Source: Oleispira sp. (GTDB taxonomy: Bacteria > Pseudomonadota > Gammaproteobacteria > Pseudomonadales > Oceanobacteraceae). From it: a stretch of DNA of 35,929 nt. Positions 18,307-28,816 of the stretch are shown in pieces. The notes below the pieces were generated by a model, which saw only the letters and a list, made by a program, of their open reading frames with translations, ran no database searches and was not told the DNA's origin. The position numbers were made by a program, and so were the translations under genes. Position 1 is the stretch's first letter. The number at the start of each line of letters is the position of its first letter. Where the stretch lies: positions 1-35,929 of the forward strand of contig PAOL01000041.1 in NCBI GenBank assembly GCA_002708475.1. Reading direction: 5' to 3'.

Positions 18307-20457
18307 ATGAAAAACCTTATTGTTATGTCTTTGGCTTTATCTGCTGCTAGCGCCTACGCTGCCGATGATGCGAGTCATTCGCTTTCTGCAGTTACCATCA
18401 TTGGCAGTGAAGAGAAAGCTCAGCAAGTTGCTGGTTCTGCCCACGTAATCGATGCTGAAGAGTTGGCAAAATTTGAATACACCGATATTCAAAAAATTCT
18501 AGCCGGTGTGCCTGGTGTTACCTTCCGTAATGAAGAAGGCTATGGATTGCGTCCAAACATCAGTATTCGCGGTACTCGTGATGATCGCTCTGGCAAAATC
18601 ACCCTAATGGAAGACAGTGTTTTAATTGCTCCGGCTCCTTATTCTGCCTCTTCTGCGTATTACTTTCCTACAGCGGGTCGTATTAACGGCGTTGAGGTTA
18701 TGAAAGGCGCATCTGCGATTAAAAACGGTCCTTATACTGTAGGTGGCGCGTTAAATTTATTAAGTACGCCTATTCCTGAAACATTTGGTGGCAAAGTAAA
18801 CCTAGAATACGGCGCTAACAACATGATTCGCAACTACGCCACTGTTGGTGATAGTAAGCAAAATTATGGTTGGATGATTGAAGGCCAAAAGCATCAAGTT
18901 GATGGTTTCGATAAGATTCAAAATGCCGATAATGACACGGGTTTTAAAAAAGACGATGTGATGGCTAAGTTTCGTGTCAACAGTGATCGCAGTTCCGATG
19001 TTTATCATCAGCTTGATTTGAAGATTCAGCATTCAACAGAGATGTCTGATCAAACGTATGTTGGTTTAACTGAAGCTGACTTCAAAAATGATGCTCATTC
19101 TCGTTATGGCTTGACTCAACAAGATGAAATGAATAATGAACACAATGAAGTGACGCTAAGCCACTTGGTTGAATTTGGCTCAACCCAAATTACTACCACA
19201 GGTTACTTTATTGAATTTGAACGTGATTGGTTCAAGGTGGATAAAATTGGCGGTGATGGCATTAATAATGTGATCGATTGTGCGAATACCGGTAACTGCG
19301 GATCCAATATTACAACTCAAACCGATGCAATTGCTATACTTCATGGTGAACAAGCGGCTGCGATTAAAATCAAGCATAATAACCGTAGCTATGAATCAAA
19401 AGGCATTCAAACACGTATTGCTCATCAGCTAAGTGCGGGTGATATTGATCATAATATTGAATTTGGCGCTCGTTATCACGAAGACCAAGAAGATCGCAGC
19501 CAACCAACGGAAACGTGGCAGCAAGATGTTAATGGCAATCTTACTTATGATTCAATAGGCGCACCAGACAAGCGTTTAACGAAAGCAACGGCTTGGTCTG
19601 CTTATTTTTCTGATGATATTCAGTTTGGCGATTGGGTTGTTAGTCCAGGTGTTCGTCACGAAAGTTATGAGATTAAGCGTAAGGGCAGCGACTCTAAAGA
19701 AACAGAGCAGAATGTAACCTTGTTGGGGTTAGGTGCAAGCTATAAAGTTAATGAACAGTTGATTGTATTTGCTGGCATGCATGAAGGCCATTCTCCATCA
19801 CCAAATGATGGAGCAAGTGATCCAGAAGAAGCATTGAATTCTGAATTGGGTATGCGTTTTATTAACCAAGGTTTCTATGCAGAAACTACTGCTTTTTACA
19901 GCGACTACTCTAACCTGCTAGGTACATGTACAGCATCGGGTGGTGCGGGAGAATGTTCCATTGGTGATGCAAGTAATGCGGGTGAAGCAACGGTTCAAGG
20001 TTTAGAGTTGTTGGTTAATTATGACCACAATCTAAACCAGGCGTTAACCGTGCCAATGGGCATCACTTATACGTATACTGATGCGAAATTTGATACGTCA
20101 TTTGACGATGGTGGTGTTTGGGGCGAGGTAGATAAAGGTGATAAAATGCCGAGCTTAGCAGATCAGCAAGTGCAGTTACGTATTGGTTTAAATCATGTAT
20201 CCGGTTTTAGCGCTGATATGAATGTTAGTTACTACAGTGATACATGTTCAACCGCTGCTTGTGGCATTAACGAAGATATTGATGCTTACACGGTTGTTGA
20301 TTTAGCAGGTCGTTATCAAATAAACCAGCAAGCACGTGTTTATGCCGCGGTTGAAAATGTCTTTGATAGTGAAGATGTTGTTGCCCGTGCACCTAAAAAC
20401 GGTGCTCGTGCTCAAAAACCTCTTACCGCAATGGTGGGTGTATCCTATAGTTTTTAG
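18307..20457 (+). CDS. TonB-dependent outer-membrane receptor (FecA-like siderophore receptor); start set at ATG 18307
   Basis: Signal peptide MKNLIVMSLALSAASAYA; plug domain VPGVTFRNEEGYGLRPNISIRGTRDDRSGKITLMEDSV; C-terminal aromatic end VSYSF. Confidence 0.93.
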   Translation: MKNLIVMSLALSAASAYAADDASHSLSAVTIIGSEEKAQQVAGSAHVIDAEELAKFEYTDIQKILAGVPGVTFRNEEGYGLRPNISIRGTRDDRSGKITLMEDSVLIAPAPYSASSAYYFPTAGRINGVEVMKGASAIKNGPYTVGGALNLLSTPIPETFGGKVNLEYGANNMIRNYATVGDSKQNYGWMIEGQKHQVDGFDKIQNADNDTGFKKDDVMAKFRVNSDRSSDVYHQLDLKIQHSTEMSDQTYVGLTEADFKNDAHSRYGLTQQDEMNNEHNEVTLSHLVEFGSTQITTTGYFIEFERDWFKVDKIGGDGINNVIDCANTGNCGSNITTQTDAIAILHGEQAAAIKIKHNNRSYESKGIQTRIAHQLSAGDIDHNIEFGARYHEDQEDRSQPTETWQQDVNGNLTYDSIGAPDKRLTKATAWSAYFSDDIQFGDWVVSPGVRHESYEIKRKGSDSKETEQNVTLLGLGASYKVNEQLIVFAGMHEGHSPSPNDGASDPEEALNSELGMRFINQGFYAETTAFYSDYSNLLGTCTASGGAGECSIGDASNAGEATVQGLELLVNYDHNLNQALTVPMGITYTYTDAKFDTSFDDGGVWGEVDKGDKMPSLADQQVQLRIGLNHVSGFSADMNVSYYSDTCSTAACGINEDIDAYTVVDLAGRYQINQQARVYAAVENVFDSEDVVARAPKNGARAQKPLTAMVGVSYSF

Positions 20458-20496
20458 AATTTATTAATAGCGCCCTTTGGGGTGCTTACCTGAGCA

Positions 20497-20542
20497 AAAA
20501 GCCCAAGTTCTCTAATTGCATTAAAGATCTTGGGCTTTTTTG
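20497..20542 (+). terminator. Intrinsic terminator after the TonB-dependent receptor
   Basis: AAAAAGCCCAAG ... CTTGGGCTTTTT T; 12-bp stem. Confidence 0.9.
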
Positions 20543-20638
20543 TTTTGGTCGACTATTTTTGAACTTACTATTTTCTGACAATATAGGTTAAACTAAATAC
20601 ATTCATATAATAAATGGTTTTATCTGCAGGGCTTATAA

Positions 20639-21607
20639 ATGAACATCGATCGTGTTGACCTGAATCTTATGGTTTACCTAGACGTACTTTTAAGAGAAGG
20701 AAGTGTGACTAAGGCTGCTCAGCAACTTGGTATCACTCAGCCTGCGATGAGCAATGGTCTTAAGCGTTTGCGTGATTTATTTAATGATCCTTTATTGGTG
20801 CGTACCAGTGAAGGTATGACAGCAACTGAGCGTGCGCTTGAGTTGCAACCTTTGATTCGTAAAGCGTTGAATGAGTTAGAAGCGGCACTGCAAACTCAAG
20901 GGGAATTTGATGCTAGCTCTAGCCATCGGGTATTCCGCCTTATGGTGAGTGATTATGCGGAATCGACACTGGTACCTGAGCTAGTCAAACGCCTGCGTGA
21001 AGAAGCCCCTAGCGTCATTCTTGATGTACTAACTCCTTCTGATGTGACATTTAAAGATGTGGAGGCAGGTCGAGTCGATATGGCGATTAACCGCTTCGAC
21101 GAAATGCCGCAGTCTTTTCATCAAATGACATTATGGGAAGATGATTTTGTTTGCTTGGTAAACCCTGATCACCCCCATGTTGGATTATTCGATTTGGAAG
21201 CGTATCTCGACAGTATGCATATTTGGGTAAGTAAAACTGGAATGGGTGCGGGTGTGGGTATTGATCCTGAGAAAATTATTCGTTTAGGTTGGGTTGATAA
21301 CGCGTTAAGTAAATTGGGCCATAAACGAAAAATTTCGGTATTCACTCGTCATTACCAAATGCCTGCTTTATTAGCATTGAATAATGACCTTGTGGCGACG
21401 CTACCAAGAAAGGTTGCAGAAATGCAGGCGGAATCGTCGGGCCTATGTGTAAAAGAGACACCTTTTGAAGTGCCTCCTTTTGGATTGAAGATGGCGTGGT
21501 CACCTTTGGTTCAGCATCATCAGGCGCATAAATGGCTTAGACGCCTGATTGTTGATGTTGCTCAGACTTGTTCAAGTACTTCTGGGTCACACGCTCCAAC
21601 CGTCTGA
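20639..21607 (+). CDS. LysR-type transcriptional regulator (NodD/LeuO-like HTH)
   Basis: DLNLMVYLDVLLREGSVTKAAQQLGITQPAMSNGLKRLRDLFNDPLLVRT. Confidence 0.92.
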   Translation: MNIDRVDLNLMVYLDVLLREGSVTKAAQQLGITQPAMSNGLKRLRDLFNDPLLVRTSEGMTATERALELQPLIRKALNELEAALQTQGEFDASSSHRVFRLMVSDYAESTLVPELVKRLREEAPSVILDVLTPSDVTFKDVEAGRVDMAINRFDEMPQSFHQMTLWEDDFVCLVNPDHPHVGLFDLEAYLDSMHIWVSKTGMGAGVGIDPEKIIRLGWVDNALSKLGHKRKISVFTRHYQMPALLALNNDLVATLPRKVAEMQAESSGLCVKETPFEVPPFGLKMAWSPLVQHHQAHKWLRRLIVDVAQTCSSTSGSHAPTV

Positions 21608-21638
21608 TTTTTAGACCTATATTTTTAATGTTTGAATG

Positions 21639-22538
21639 CTAAAGAAGACTAAGTTCAAACTTAAGAGACTGCTGTTGATTAGGAACTAGCATCTTGTGAT
21701 CCGACATGACATTGGCCGTTTCGATGCAGTACATGTGCTGATAGTCTTGTGGGCTGAATTGGCTAAGGCGCTTGCTTTTCTCAATCCAAGGATTCCAAAT
21801 AACCGCACTTTTACTTTGAGTATTTTTTAACACCAGCTGTGTGTTAGGTGATTCTATTCTTAGCTCATAAGTATCTAATTTATCGGCATTGAAAAAATAC
21901 AAACGATCGGTTTCTTCGCTAAATCCAATTCTTCCATTTTGCTTCTTTTCTTTCCAGTTATCTAAAGCGTCGATATAACGACTACCGTGTGTATTATGAA
22001 TATAGGTTTTTGTAATATCGTCTGTTGGAAAGTAGGTGTGTAAAGCTTGGCTAATGGCGAACGTTTTAGCGCCTGTGTTAGTCGTGGTTAATTCAACTTC
22101 AAGGGTGTTGGTAAAAACAAAGCGAGCTTGTAAGTTAAATTCAAATGGCCAAAGTGTTTGGGTTTGTTGGTTATTGGTCAGTTGTAGAATAATTTCAACG
22201 TGATGGCAACTTTCAGTAATAGAGTTCACTTGCCAAGGCATTGAGCGGGCGAATCCATGAGCGCTGGCTTCACCTTGAATTTGTTGTTGAATTTTCGTTG
22301 GGTTTTTATCCATATTGCCAAACCAAGGCCAGCAAATAGGAATGCCGCCACGTAACGGTTTCCCTAGTTTGTATTCAACCGTGTCGCTTAGCCACAGTAG
22401 GTTGTTGTTACAGCTGCTGGGCGTAAATTCGATGAGCTGTGCGCCTTGCAATAATAAGGTGGCAGTAAACAATGGGTGCTCCACCTTGATGGCTTCTAGC
22501 TGATCAATTTTCACCGTCTGGCAAAAAACTGGGTTCAT
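21639..22538 (-). CDS. D-hexose-6-phosphate mutarotase (YeaD-like aldose epimerase)
   Basis: GGIPICWPWFGN; SQALHTYF; VIWNPWIEKSKRLSQFSPQDYQHMYCIE. Confidence 0.92.
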   Translation of the reverse strand: MNPVFCQTVKIDQLEAIKVEHPLFTATLLLQGAQLIEFTPSSCNNNLLWLSDTVEYKLGKPLRGGIPICWPWFGNMDKNPTKIQQQIQGEASAHGFARSMPWQVNSITESCHHVEIILQLTNNQQTQTLWPFEFNLQARFVFTNTLEVELTTTNTGAKTFAISQALHTYFPTDDITKTYIHNTHGSRYIDALDNWKEKKQNGRIGFSEETDRLYFFNADKLDTYELRIESPNTQLVLKNTQSKSAVIWNPWIEKSKRLSQFSPQDYQHMYCIETANVMSDHKMLVPNQQQSLKFELSLL

Positions 22539-22611
22539 GAATATTATCCTAATCTATAATCCGTTTGTTAATACGGTTAATATAGCGGAAAACGTCTCTT
22601 TATAATAAAAG

Positions 22612-22641
22612 CATTGTGAATACAGCCATTGTGAATAAAGC
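22612..22641. repeat. 15-nt tandem duplication across the GTG start of the Gre-like gene
   Basis: cattgtgaatacagc|cattgtgaataaagc, 14/15; encodes VNTAI-VNKAR-VNKAQ repeats at the N-terminus. Confidence 0.85.
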
Positions 22642-23164
22642 TCGAGTAAACAAAGCACAGTTATTGGATCAGTTGATTGGTCAGTTACAGCAAGAAATTG
22701 ATGCCACTATGAATGCCGTAAATGAAGCCCATGCGTTGGCCTCTCATGAGCAGAGCAAACCAGAGAACCAATACGATACTTTGGCGTTGGAAGCTGCGTA
22801 TTTGGCTCATGGGCAATCTGAGCGTATTGCAGAATTGCAGCGTCAGGTGATGCTATTAAACCACTTTGATTTTTTAGAATACACTCAAGACAGCCGAATT
22901 TGTGTGGGCGCTTTAGTATGTGTGCAGAAGCTAAGTGTCGAAAGTTTAGATGTTGAAAAAAACGATCCTGAATGGTTTTGGTTATTACCCGTTGCAGGTG
23001 GTGTGTTATTGAAAGCAGGTGAGATAGAAATACGAACGATTACTGCAAAAGCCCCTTTAGCAGATAAGCTGATGGGAAATTATGTGGGTGATGAGGCAGT
23101 ATTAAATCTCAGTCTTAATGCAGAGCACAAAAAAAAGCAGTTCGAGATTATCGAACTGCTTTAG
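22616..23164 (+). CDS. GreA/GreB-family-like protein
   Basis: YDTLALEAAYLAHGQSERIAELQRQV; C-terminal WFWLLPVAGG...GNYVGDEAVL. Confidence 0.7.
   Translation: MNTAIVNKARVNKAQLLDQLIGQLQQEIDATMNAVNEAHALASHEQSKPENQYDTLALEAAYLAHGQSERIAELQRQVMLLNHFDFLEYTQDSRICVGALVCVQKLSVESLDVEKNDPEWFWLLPVAGGVLLKAGEIEIRTITAKAPLADKLMGNYVGDEAVLNLSLNAEHKKKQFEIIELL
23129..23162 (-). terminator. Intrinsic terminator for the minus-strand rnt transcript, embedded in the last codons of the convergent Gre-like gene
   Basis: On minus: AAAGCAGTTCGA TAATC TCGAACTGCTTT TTTTT; 12-bp perfect stem. Confidence 0.9.
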
Positions 23165-23170
23165 TGCTTA

Positions 23171-23207
23171 TCTATTTATTGGGGATCTATTTAGTGGAAA
23201 TCTATTT
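23171..23207. repeat. 15-nt imperfect tandem repeat, about 2.5 copies, between the convergent Gre-like gene and rnt
   Basis: tctatttattgggga|tctatttagtggaaa|tctattt. Confidence 0.75.
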
Positions 23208-23231
23208 CGCTAAATTTTTTAATAAAAAAGA

Positions 23232-23909
23232 CTATTTGAACATATCAGCAAAGCTTTCTTCAGGGCCGTCAGAAATCTCTTTCAATGGCCAGCCACCCAG
23301 TTCTTTCCAGCGATTAACAATGTAGCAAAATAACTCGGCTGTTTTCCAAGTGTCGTATGCTGCTGAGTGCGCTTCTTTATTGTCGAAATCAATTTCGGCA
23401 AGCATGCACGACTTAGCTAATACTGTATGCCCTAAAGAAAGAGCACTTAAACTTGCGGTATCGAAGTTGGAAAAAGGATGAAACGGATCGCGCTTTATTT
23501 CAGTACGTGCAATCGCCTCTTTTAAGAATCCATGATCAAAGTGTGCATTATGGCCCACTAAAATTGCACGATTACAGCCAGTTGATTTAACTTCTTTGCG
23601 AACGAATTGAAGCATGCTTGTCATCGCTTCTTCTTCGCTAATGGCTTCGCGAGCAGGGTCAAAAGGGTCGATACCTGTAAAGTCTAACGCTTCTTTCTCG
23701 AGGTTAGCGCCTTCAAAAGGGATAACGTTGGCATCAATGGCTTCGTGCGGGTACAGCCAACCGCTTTCGTCCATACGAAGTGTAACCATAGCAACTTCTA
23801 ATAAAGCGTCGGTTTTACTGTTAAAACCACCGGTTTCAACATCCACAACAACGGGCAGAAACCCGCGGAAGCGTTGTGCCATTAGTGATTTTTCTTTCTT
23901 TTCAGCCAC
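23232..23909 (-). CDS. rnt: Ribonuclease T
   Basis: [50 protein letters not shown]. Confidence 0.95.
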   Translation of the reverse strand: MAEKKEKSLMAQRFRGFLPVVVDVETGGFNSKTDALLEVAMVTLRMDESGWLYPHEAIDANVIPFEGANLEKEALDFTGIDPFDPAREAISEEEAMTSMLQFVRKEVKSTGCNRAILVGHNAHFDHGFLKEAIARTEIKRDPFHPFSNFDTASLSALSLGHTVLAKSCMLAEIDFDNKEAHSAAYDTWKTAELFCYIVNRWKELGGWPLKEISDGPEESFADMFK

Positions 23910-23953
23910 GGATTATTCCTTAAGCGATTGTTCGCGCGATTAGCTATTAGATT

Positions 23954-24005
23954 TTCTATTACTAGGTTCTAGTACTAAGTTCTATTACAGGGTTCGATCT
24001 ACTTT
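23954..24005. repeat. 13-nt degenerate tandem repeat, about 4 units, beginning at the pyrC stop codon
   Basis: ttctattactagg|ttctagtactaag|ttctattacaggg|ttcgatctacttt. Confidence 0.75.
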
Positions 24006-25036
24006 TCAACCTGCCAGCGAATGACTTCACCCGCCTTAATTGGAACGATGACATCACCCGCGAAAGCCATTTCACTTGGAACGGTCCAGTCTTTCCTATT
24101 AAGAGTAATGGTATCGGTATTTCTTGGTAAGTTATAGAAGTCTGCGCCAAAGTGGCTAGCAAAACCTTCTAATTTATCGAGTGCGCCCAAATCTTCAAAA
24201 ATTTCAGCGTAAAGCTCGATTGCTGCAAAAGCACTGAAGCAACCCGCACAGCCACAAGCAGATTCTTTAGCGCCCTTAGCATGAGGTGCTGAATCTGTTC
24301 CTAAGAAAAACTTAGGATTACCGCTAATTGCAACTTCTTGTAGCTTTTGCTGGTGGATGTTGCGCTTCAAAATAGGTAAGCAATAAAAATGAGGCTTAAT
24401 GCCGCCAACCAGCATGTGATTACGGTTATAGGCTAAATGTTGAACGGTAATGGTCGCGGCAACATTAGGGCCAGCTTGTTCAACAAACTCAGCCGCTTCT
24501 TTGGTTGTGATATGTTCAAATACAACTTTAAGATTAGGGTGGCGTGCGATGGTAGGTTTCATTACTTCATCGATAAAGCGCTTTTCACGGTCAAATACAT
24601 CAATGTCATCGTGGGTAACTTCGCCATGAATTAGCAGTGGCATTTCGTTTTCAGCTAAGGCAACCAAAACTGGGTCTAGTTTTCCTAAATCGGTAACGCC
24701 AGAATCAGAGTTAGTGGTTGCACCTGCTGGGTAAAGCTTAGCTGCAACGATACTCTGACTTAATTTTGCAGCATGAATCATATCAGGTGTGGTTTTATCT
24801 GTTAGATAAAGCACCATTAATGGATCAAAGTTACTGCCTTCAGGGCGTTGAGCCAAAATGCGCTCGCGATACTCCAAAGCTTGTCGTGCATACATAACAG
24901 GTGGTTGCAGGTTAGGCATAATAATAGCGCGTCCCATATAGGCCGCAGTTGCCGGTACTGTGTGCTCTAACGCCTCACCATCACGCAGGTGTAAGTGCCA
25001 ATCATCAGGACGAGTGATAGTGAGTTGTTGTGTCAT
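23999..25036 (-). CDS. pyrC: Dihydroorotase
   Basis: [60 protein letters not shown]. Confidence 0.97.
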   Translation of the reverse strand: MTQQLTITRPDDWHLHLRDGEALEHTVPATAAYMGRAIIMPNLQPPVMYARQALEYRERILAQRPEGSNFDPLMVLYLTDKTTPDMIHAAKLSQSIVAAKLYPAGATTNSDSGVTDLGKLDPVLVALAENEMPLLIHGEVTHDDIDVFDREKRFIDEVMKPTIARHPNLKVVFEHITTKEAAEFVEQAGPNVAATITVQHLAYNRNHMLVGGIKPHFYCLPILKRNIHQQKLQEVAISGNPKFFLGTDSAPHAKGAKESACGCAGCFSAFAAIELYAEIFEDLGALDKLEGFASHFGADFYNLPRNTDTITLNRKDWTVPSEMAFAGDVIVPIKAGEVIRWQVEK

Positions 25037-25140
25037 GTATCAAACCTTAACTAAGCTTCTAAATAGATTACGTCATTGTACCTTAACTTTATGGATTTTT
25101 GGCCGATAACATAATGAGTTTTACTTTTTTTGGTTATTAA

Positions 25141-26100
25141 TTGAGATGTCTATTTATGTTCAGCTATAGACCTGCGTGGCTAATGAGGCCGTTTTTGAGT
25201 GTGGTTGTCGGTTTGCTTCTTGCTCTGACTCAAAATGTGAGCATGGCATTAGAGTATGGCAGCGGCATTGGAGATACCACGTGGAAACTTTCAGGTTCAA
25301 TTTTTGAGTGCCGGTTTGAGCAAGTGTTGCCAGAATACGGTAATGGGGTTTTTTATCATCAGGCGGGTGAGGATATTATTTTTCGTTTAGAAACCCGACG
25401 TAATATGATGAAAACTGGAAAGGCAGGTATATCTATTACTCCTGCGCCTTGGCACCCTAGTCAGAAGTCAGAGCACTTGGGCTATACCGATTTGTTACCA
25501 GAAAGCCCTAATCTAGAGTTAGATTCAGAGCGCAGTAATCAGTTCTTCCATGCTTTATTAGAAGGGAAGCAACCGGTTATTACCCGCAGAACCTACTACG
25601 ACAATGATAAAATCATTAAAATTCACTTGTCGGCCATTCATTTTAAAGATTTTTATTACAAGTATTTGAAGTGTGTTGATCAGCTTTTGCCTATGAATTT
25701 TTCTCAAGTCGCCCGTTCTAAGGTGTTATTTGGTGGTGGAAAGGAAGGTTTAAGCCCTTCGGATGAAGAGATGCTTAATCGCATTATCTTTTATATTCAG
25801 AACGATCCACGGGTGTTTGCGCTTTATATTGATGGGCATTCTGATAATAACGGTCGCCGTTATGATAATCGCCAGCTGTCAAAACGTCGCGCAGAATCCG
25901 TAGAGCGCTATCTGATTAAGAAAGGTATTGATCCTGAAATGGTTTCCTTGCGCTTTCATGGGCAACGTTACCCTATAGCGAGCAATAAGACCGCGAGTGG
26001 GCGAGCAAAGAACCGTCGAGTGACGATTCGGCTTGAACAGCGTGAAGATATGTCTATTCCTCCTGAGCTAGAGTTCGTCTTACCTGCTGATGCCCTCTAG
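25141..26100 (+). CDS. motY: MotY-like sodium-driven flagellar motor protein (OmpA-like C-terminus)
   Basis: YGSGIGDTTWKLSGSIFECRFEQVLPEYGNGVFYHQAGE; OmpA-like YIDGHSDNNGRRYDNRQLSKRRAESV; pyrC neighbour as in Pseudomonas. Confidence 0.88.
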   Translation: MRCLFMFSYRPAWLMRPFLSVVVGLLLALTQNVSMALEYGSGIGDTTWKLSGSIFECRFEQVLPEYGNGVFYHQAGEDIIFRLETRRNMMKTGKAGISITPAPWHPSQKSEHLGYTDLLPESPNLELDSERSNQFFHALLEGKQPVITRRTYYDNDKIIKIHLSAIHFKDFYYKYLKCVDQLLPMNFSQVARSKVLFGGGKEGLSPSDEEMLNRIIFYIQNDPRVFALYIDGHSDNNGRRYDNRQLSKRRAESVERYLIKKGIDPEMVSLRFHGQRYPIASNKTASGRAKNRRVTIRLEQREDMSIPPELEFVLPADAL

Positions 26101-26117
26101 CCTTACCTCTAGCCTTA
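26094..26117. repeat. Perfect 12-nt tandem duplication containing the motY stop codon
   Basis: cctctagcctta|cctctagcctta. Confidence 0.95.
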
Positions 26118-26188
26118 AGAGGGGTTTTATAGTAAAATTCGCGCCCTAAAATTTTTATTTTATCCTCCCTTATAGCGAGAACGTGTAT

Positions 26189-27412
26189 ATGTCTGACATC
26201 AAAAAAGTGGTGTTGGCGTACTCCGGTGGTCTGGATACGTCTGTAATTGTTAAATGGCTTCAAGAAGAATATAACTGCGAAGTTGTAACCTTCACTGCTG
26301 ATCTTGGTCAGGGCGAAGAAGTTGAGCCAGCGCGTGCTAAAGCCGAAGCGCTAGGTATCAAAGAAATTTATATCGATGACTTGCGTGAAGAATATGCACG
26401 TGACTTCGTTTTCCCAATGTTTCGTGCGAATACTATTTATGAAGGTGAATATCTTCTAGGTACGTCGATTGCTCGCCCTTTAATCGCTAAGCGTTTGATT
26501 GAAATCGCTAACGAAACTGGTGCAGATGCTATTTCTCACGGCGCTACTGGTAAAGGTAATGACCAAGTACGTTTTGAACTAGGTGCATATGCACTTAAGC
26601 CTGGCGTTAAAGTAATTGCACCTTGGCGTGAATGGGACTTAACGTCTCGTGAAACCTTGATGGCTTACTGTGCTGAACATGGCATTGAAGTTGAAAACAA
26701 AAAAGGCAAGAAATCTCCTTATTCTATGGATGCTAACTTGCTGCACATCTCTTATGAAGGCGACATTCTGGAAGATCCTTGGAATGAGCCAGAAGAAGAT
26801 ATGTGGTTGTGGACTAAATCTCCAGAAAACGCGCCAGATGAGCCTACTTATGTAACGCTTACGTTTAAAAATGGTGACGTTGTTGCAATCGATGGTGTTG
26901 CTAAGACTCCTGCGACTGTAATGGAAGAGTTAAATAAGGCCGCTGGTGAAAATGGTATTGGCCGTGTTGATATCGTAGAAAACCGCTATGTGGGCATGAA
27001 AGCTCGTGGTTGTTACGAAACTCCAGCCGGTACTGTGTTATTGAAAGCACACCGTGCAATTGAGTCCATCACGCTAGACCGTGAAGCAGCTCACTTGAAA
27101 GATGAACTAATGCCTAAGTACGCTAACCTTATCTATAACGGATACTGGTGGTCTCCTGAGCGTGAGATGTTGCAAGCTGCAATTGACAATACGCAAAAAG
27201 TTGTAAACGGTGATGTTCGCCTTAAGCTTTATAAAGGTAACGTGATTGTTGTTGGCCGTCAGTCTGAAGACAGCTTGTTCGACGAAGCAATTGCAACGTT
27301 TGAAGATGATGCTGGTGCTTATGATCAGAAAGACGCAGCAGGCTTTATTAAGTTGAATGCGCTACGTCTTCGTACAGCTGCTAAGAAAGGTCGTAACCCT
27401 CTAGATAAATAG
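26189..27412 (+). CDS. argG: Argininosuccinate synthase; start set at ATG 26189
   Basis: [51 protein letters not shown]. Confidence 0.97.
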   Translation: MSDIKKVVLAYSGGLDTSVIVKWLQEEYNCEVVTFTADLGQGEEVEPARAKAEALGIKEIYIDDLREEYARDFVFPMFRANTIYEGEYLLGTSIARPLIAKRLIEIANETGADAISHGATGKGNDQVRFELGAYALKPGVKVIAPWREWDLTSRETLMAYCAEHGIEVENKKGKKSPYSMDANLLHISYEGDILEDPWNEPEEDMWLWTKSPENAPDEPTYVTLTFKNGDVVAIDGVAKTPATVMEELNKAAGENGIGRVDIVENRYVGMKARGCYETPAGTVLLKAHRAIESITLDREAAHLKDELMPKYANLIYNGYWWSPEREMLQAAIDNTQKVVNGDVRLKLYKGNVIVVGRQSEDSLFDEAIATFEDDAGAYDQKDAAGFIKLNALRLRTAAKKGRNPLDK

Positions 27413-27457
27413 GGGCTTAGATAAGTAAAGTTATCTTTAGGCGCGAGCTTTTCAAAG

Positions 27458-27491
27458 AAACCGCCTCATAGCAATATGAGGCGGTTTTTTT
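27458..27491 (+). terminator. Intrinsic terminator after argG
   Basis: AAACCGCCTCATA gcaa TATGAGGCGGTTT TTTT; 13-bp stem. Confidence 0.92.
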
Positions 27492-27516
27492 ATGAGCTTA
27501 GTTTTTATGAGCTTAG
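27487..27516. repeat. Perfect 15-nt tandem duplication containing the stop codon of the DUF3010-like gene
   Basis: tttttatgagcttag|tttttatgagcttag. Confidence 0.95.
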
Positions 27517-27959
27517 CCAGCACCATATAAAGAATCTTGCATGTGCAAACACGCGTAAGCGGTTGTAAAAGCAGGCTCTTGAAATTGCTTCAATTTAGTT
27601 TGCTTATACTCCATCAAGATTGGAGTGTGCTTAAGCTGCTCTTTAATTCGGCTACCAGTAACTAACTCAACGTTTAAGCCCTCAATCAGTTGAATGGCTG
27701 TTTCGAGTTTAAAGCCTACAGCACCACCGGCGAACTTGCCTTTCATTGGACGTTCACGAATAACAACCTTTTCTACCTTATAATCGGTGCATAGCTGTAA
27801 GAACTGCTTTTGGAACCAACGCATGTTCTCGGTATCTTGAGTATTGGTGATGGTAATTTTACGCTGGCGAACTTCTGGAATGTCTAATAACCCCATGTTT
27901 TTAGACATGATGCAAAAGATGGCGTCATCGCCTTTTAATTCAACGGCACAAATACGCAT
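27513..27959 (-). CDS. DUF3010-like conserved protein (RNase H-like fold suspected)
   Basis: MRICAVELKGDDAIFCIM; KVVIRERPMKGKFAGGAVGFKLETAIQL. Confidence 0.7.
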   Translation of the reverse strand: MRICAVELKGDDAIFCIMSKNMGLLDIPEVRQRKITITNTQDTENMRWFQKQFLQLCTDYKVEKVVIRERPMKGKFAGGAVGFKLETAIQLIEGLNVELVTGSRIKEQLKHTPILMEYKQTKLKQFQEPAFTTAYACLHMQDSLYGAG

Positions 27960-28108
27960 AAGGGGTTTCCACTAACAAATAAATAATTGCGGCCATTATA
28001 CTCTTTTTTACGCATCTCTGTATTGCTGTTTATCCGCGTCTCAAGCATCATGGCGGCTCTTTATTTATGCTCCATATTTTAGATTGTATTGAAGGGTAAT
28101 AGACAGTT

Positions 28109-28816
28109 ATGACATGGTTAAAGACTCAGCTAGATATCGTGATGTTTGTGGTGCTTGCGGCAATTTTTCTTATTTGGCCAGAAATAGACCTTTGGATCAG
28201 TGGATTATTTTATGATTCAGAGCAGGGTTTTATTTATCGCGATAATGCAGTTGTGTTGTCGGTATACGAGTTATTTCGACACGCGCCTAAATTTTTATTG
28301 CCATTGTTATTGATTATGACGGCTTTGAGCTTTGTTAAAGGCCGCTTTGGTTTGGGCACAGATCAGCGTAAACCTTGGGTGTTTTTGACATTAGCTTTAT
28401 TGATTGGGCCAGGTATTTTGGTTCACTTGGTTGTTAAAGAAAACTGGGATCGACCTCGCCCGCGTTCAGTACAAGAGTTTGCTGGTCATAAGGATTTTAT
28501 TCCTGCTTTTATTCCTGCAGCAATGATCAAGGATCAGCCTGGTAATAATAAATCGTTTGTTAGCGGCCATGCTGCCATGGGATTTTACTTAATGGTCTTG
28601 GCTTGGGTATTTCGTCGTCGTAGCTGGTTTTATGCTGGGCTTACTCTAGGCAGTATCGTGAGCTTTGGCCGTTTGGTTCAAGGTGGGCACTTTGCCAGCG
28701 ATCTGATTTTTTCCGGTTTTCTTTGTTATTTCAGTTATCGTTTATTGTCGTATTGGATCTTGGGATATAGCCGGATTTTACCGAACAATATTGATGGCAA
28801 AGGAAAATCCGCATGA
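28109..28816 (+). CDS. PAP2-family membrane phosphatase
   Basis: KENWDRPRPR, SFVSGHAAMG, GRLVQGGHFASD triad motifs; hydrophobic helices. Confidence 0.93.
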   Translation: MTWLKTQLDIVMFVVLAAIFLIWPEIDLWISGLFYDSEQGFIYRDNAVVLSVYELFRHAPKFLLPLLLIMTALSFVKGRFGLGTDQRKPWVFLTLALLIGPGILVHLVVKENWDRPRPRSVQEFAGHKDFIPAFIPAAMIKDQPGNNKSFVSGHAAMGFYLMVLAWVFRRRSWFYAGLTLGSIVSFGRLVQGGHFASDLIFSGFLCYFSYRLLSYWILGYSRILPNNIDGKGKSA

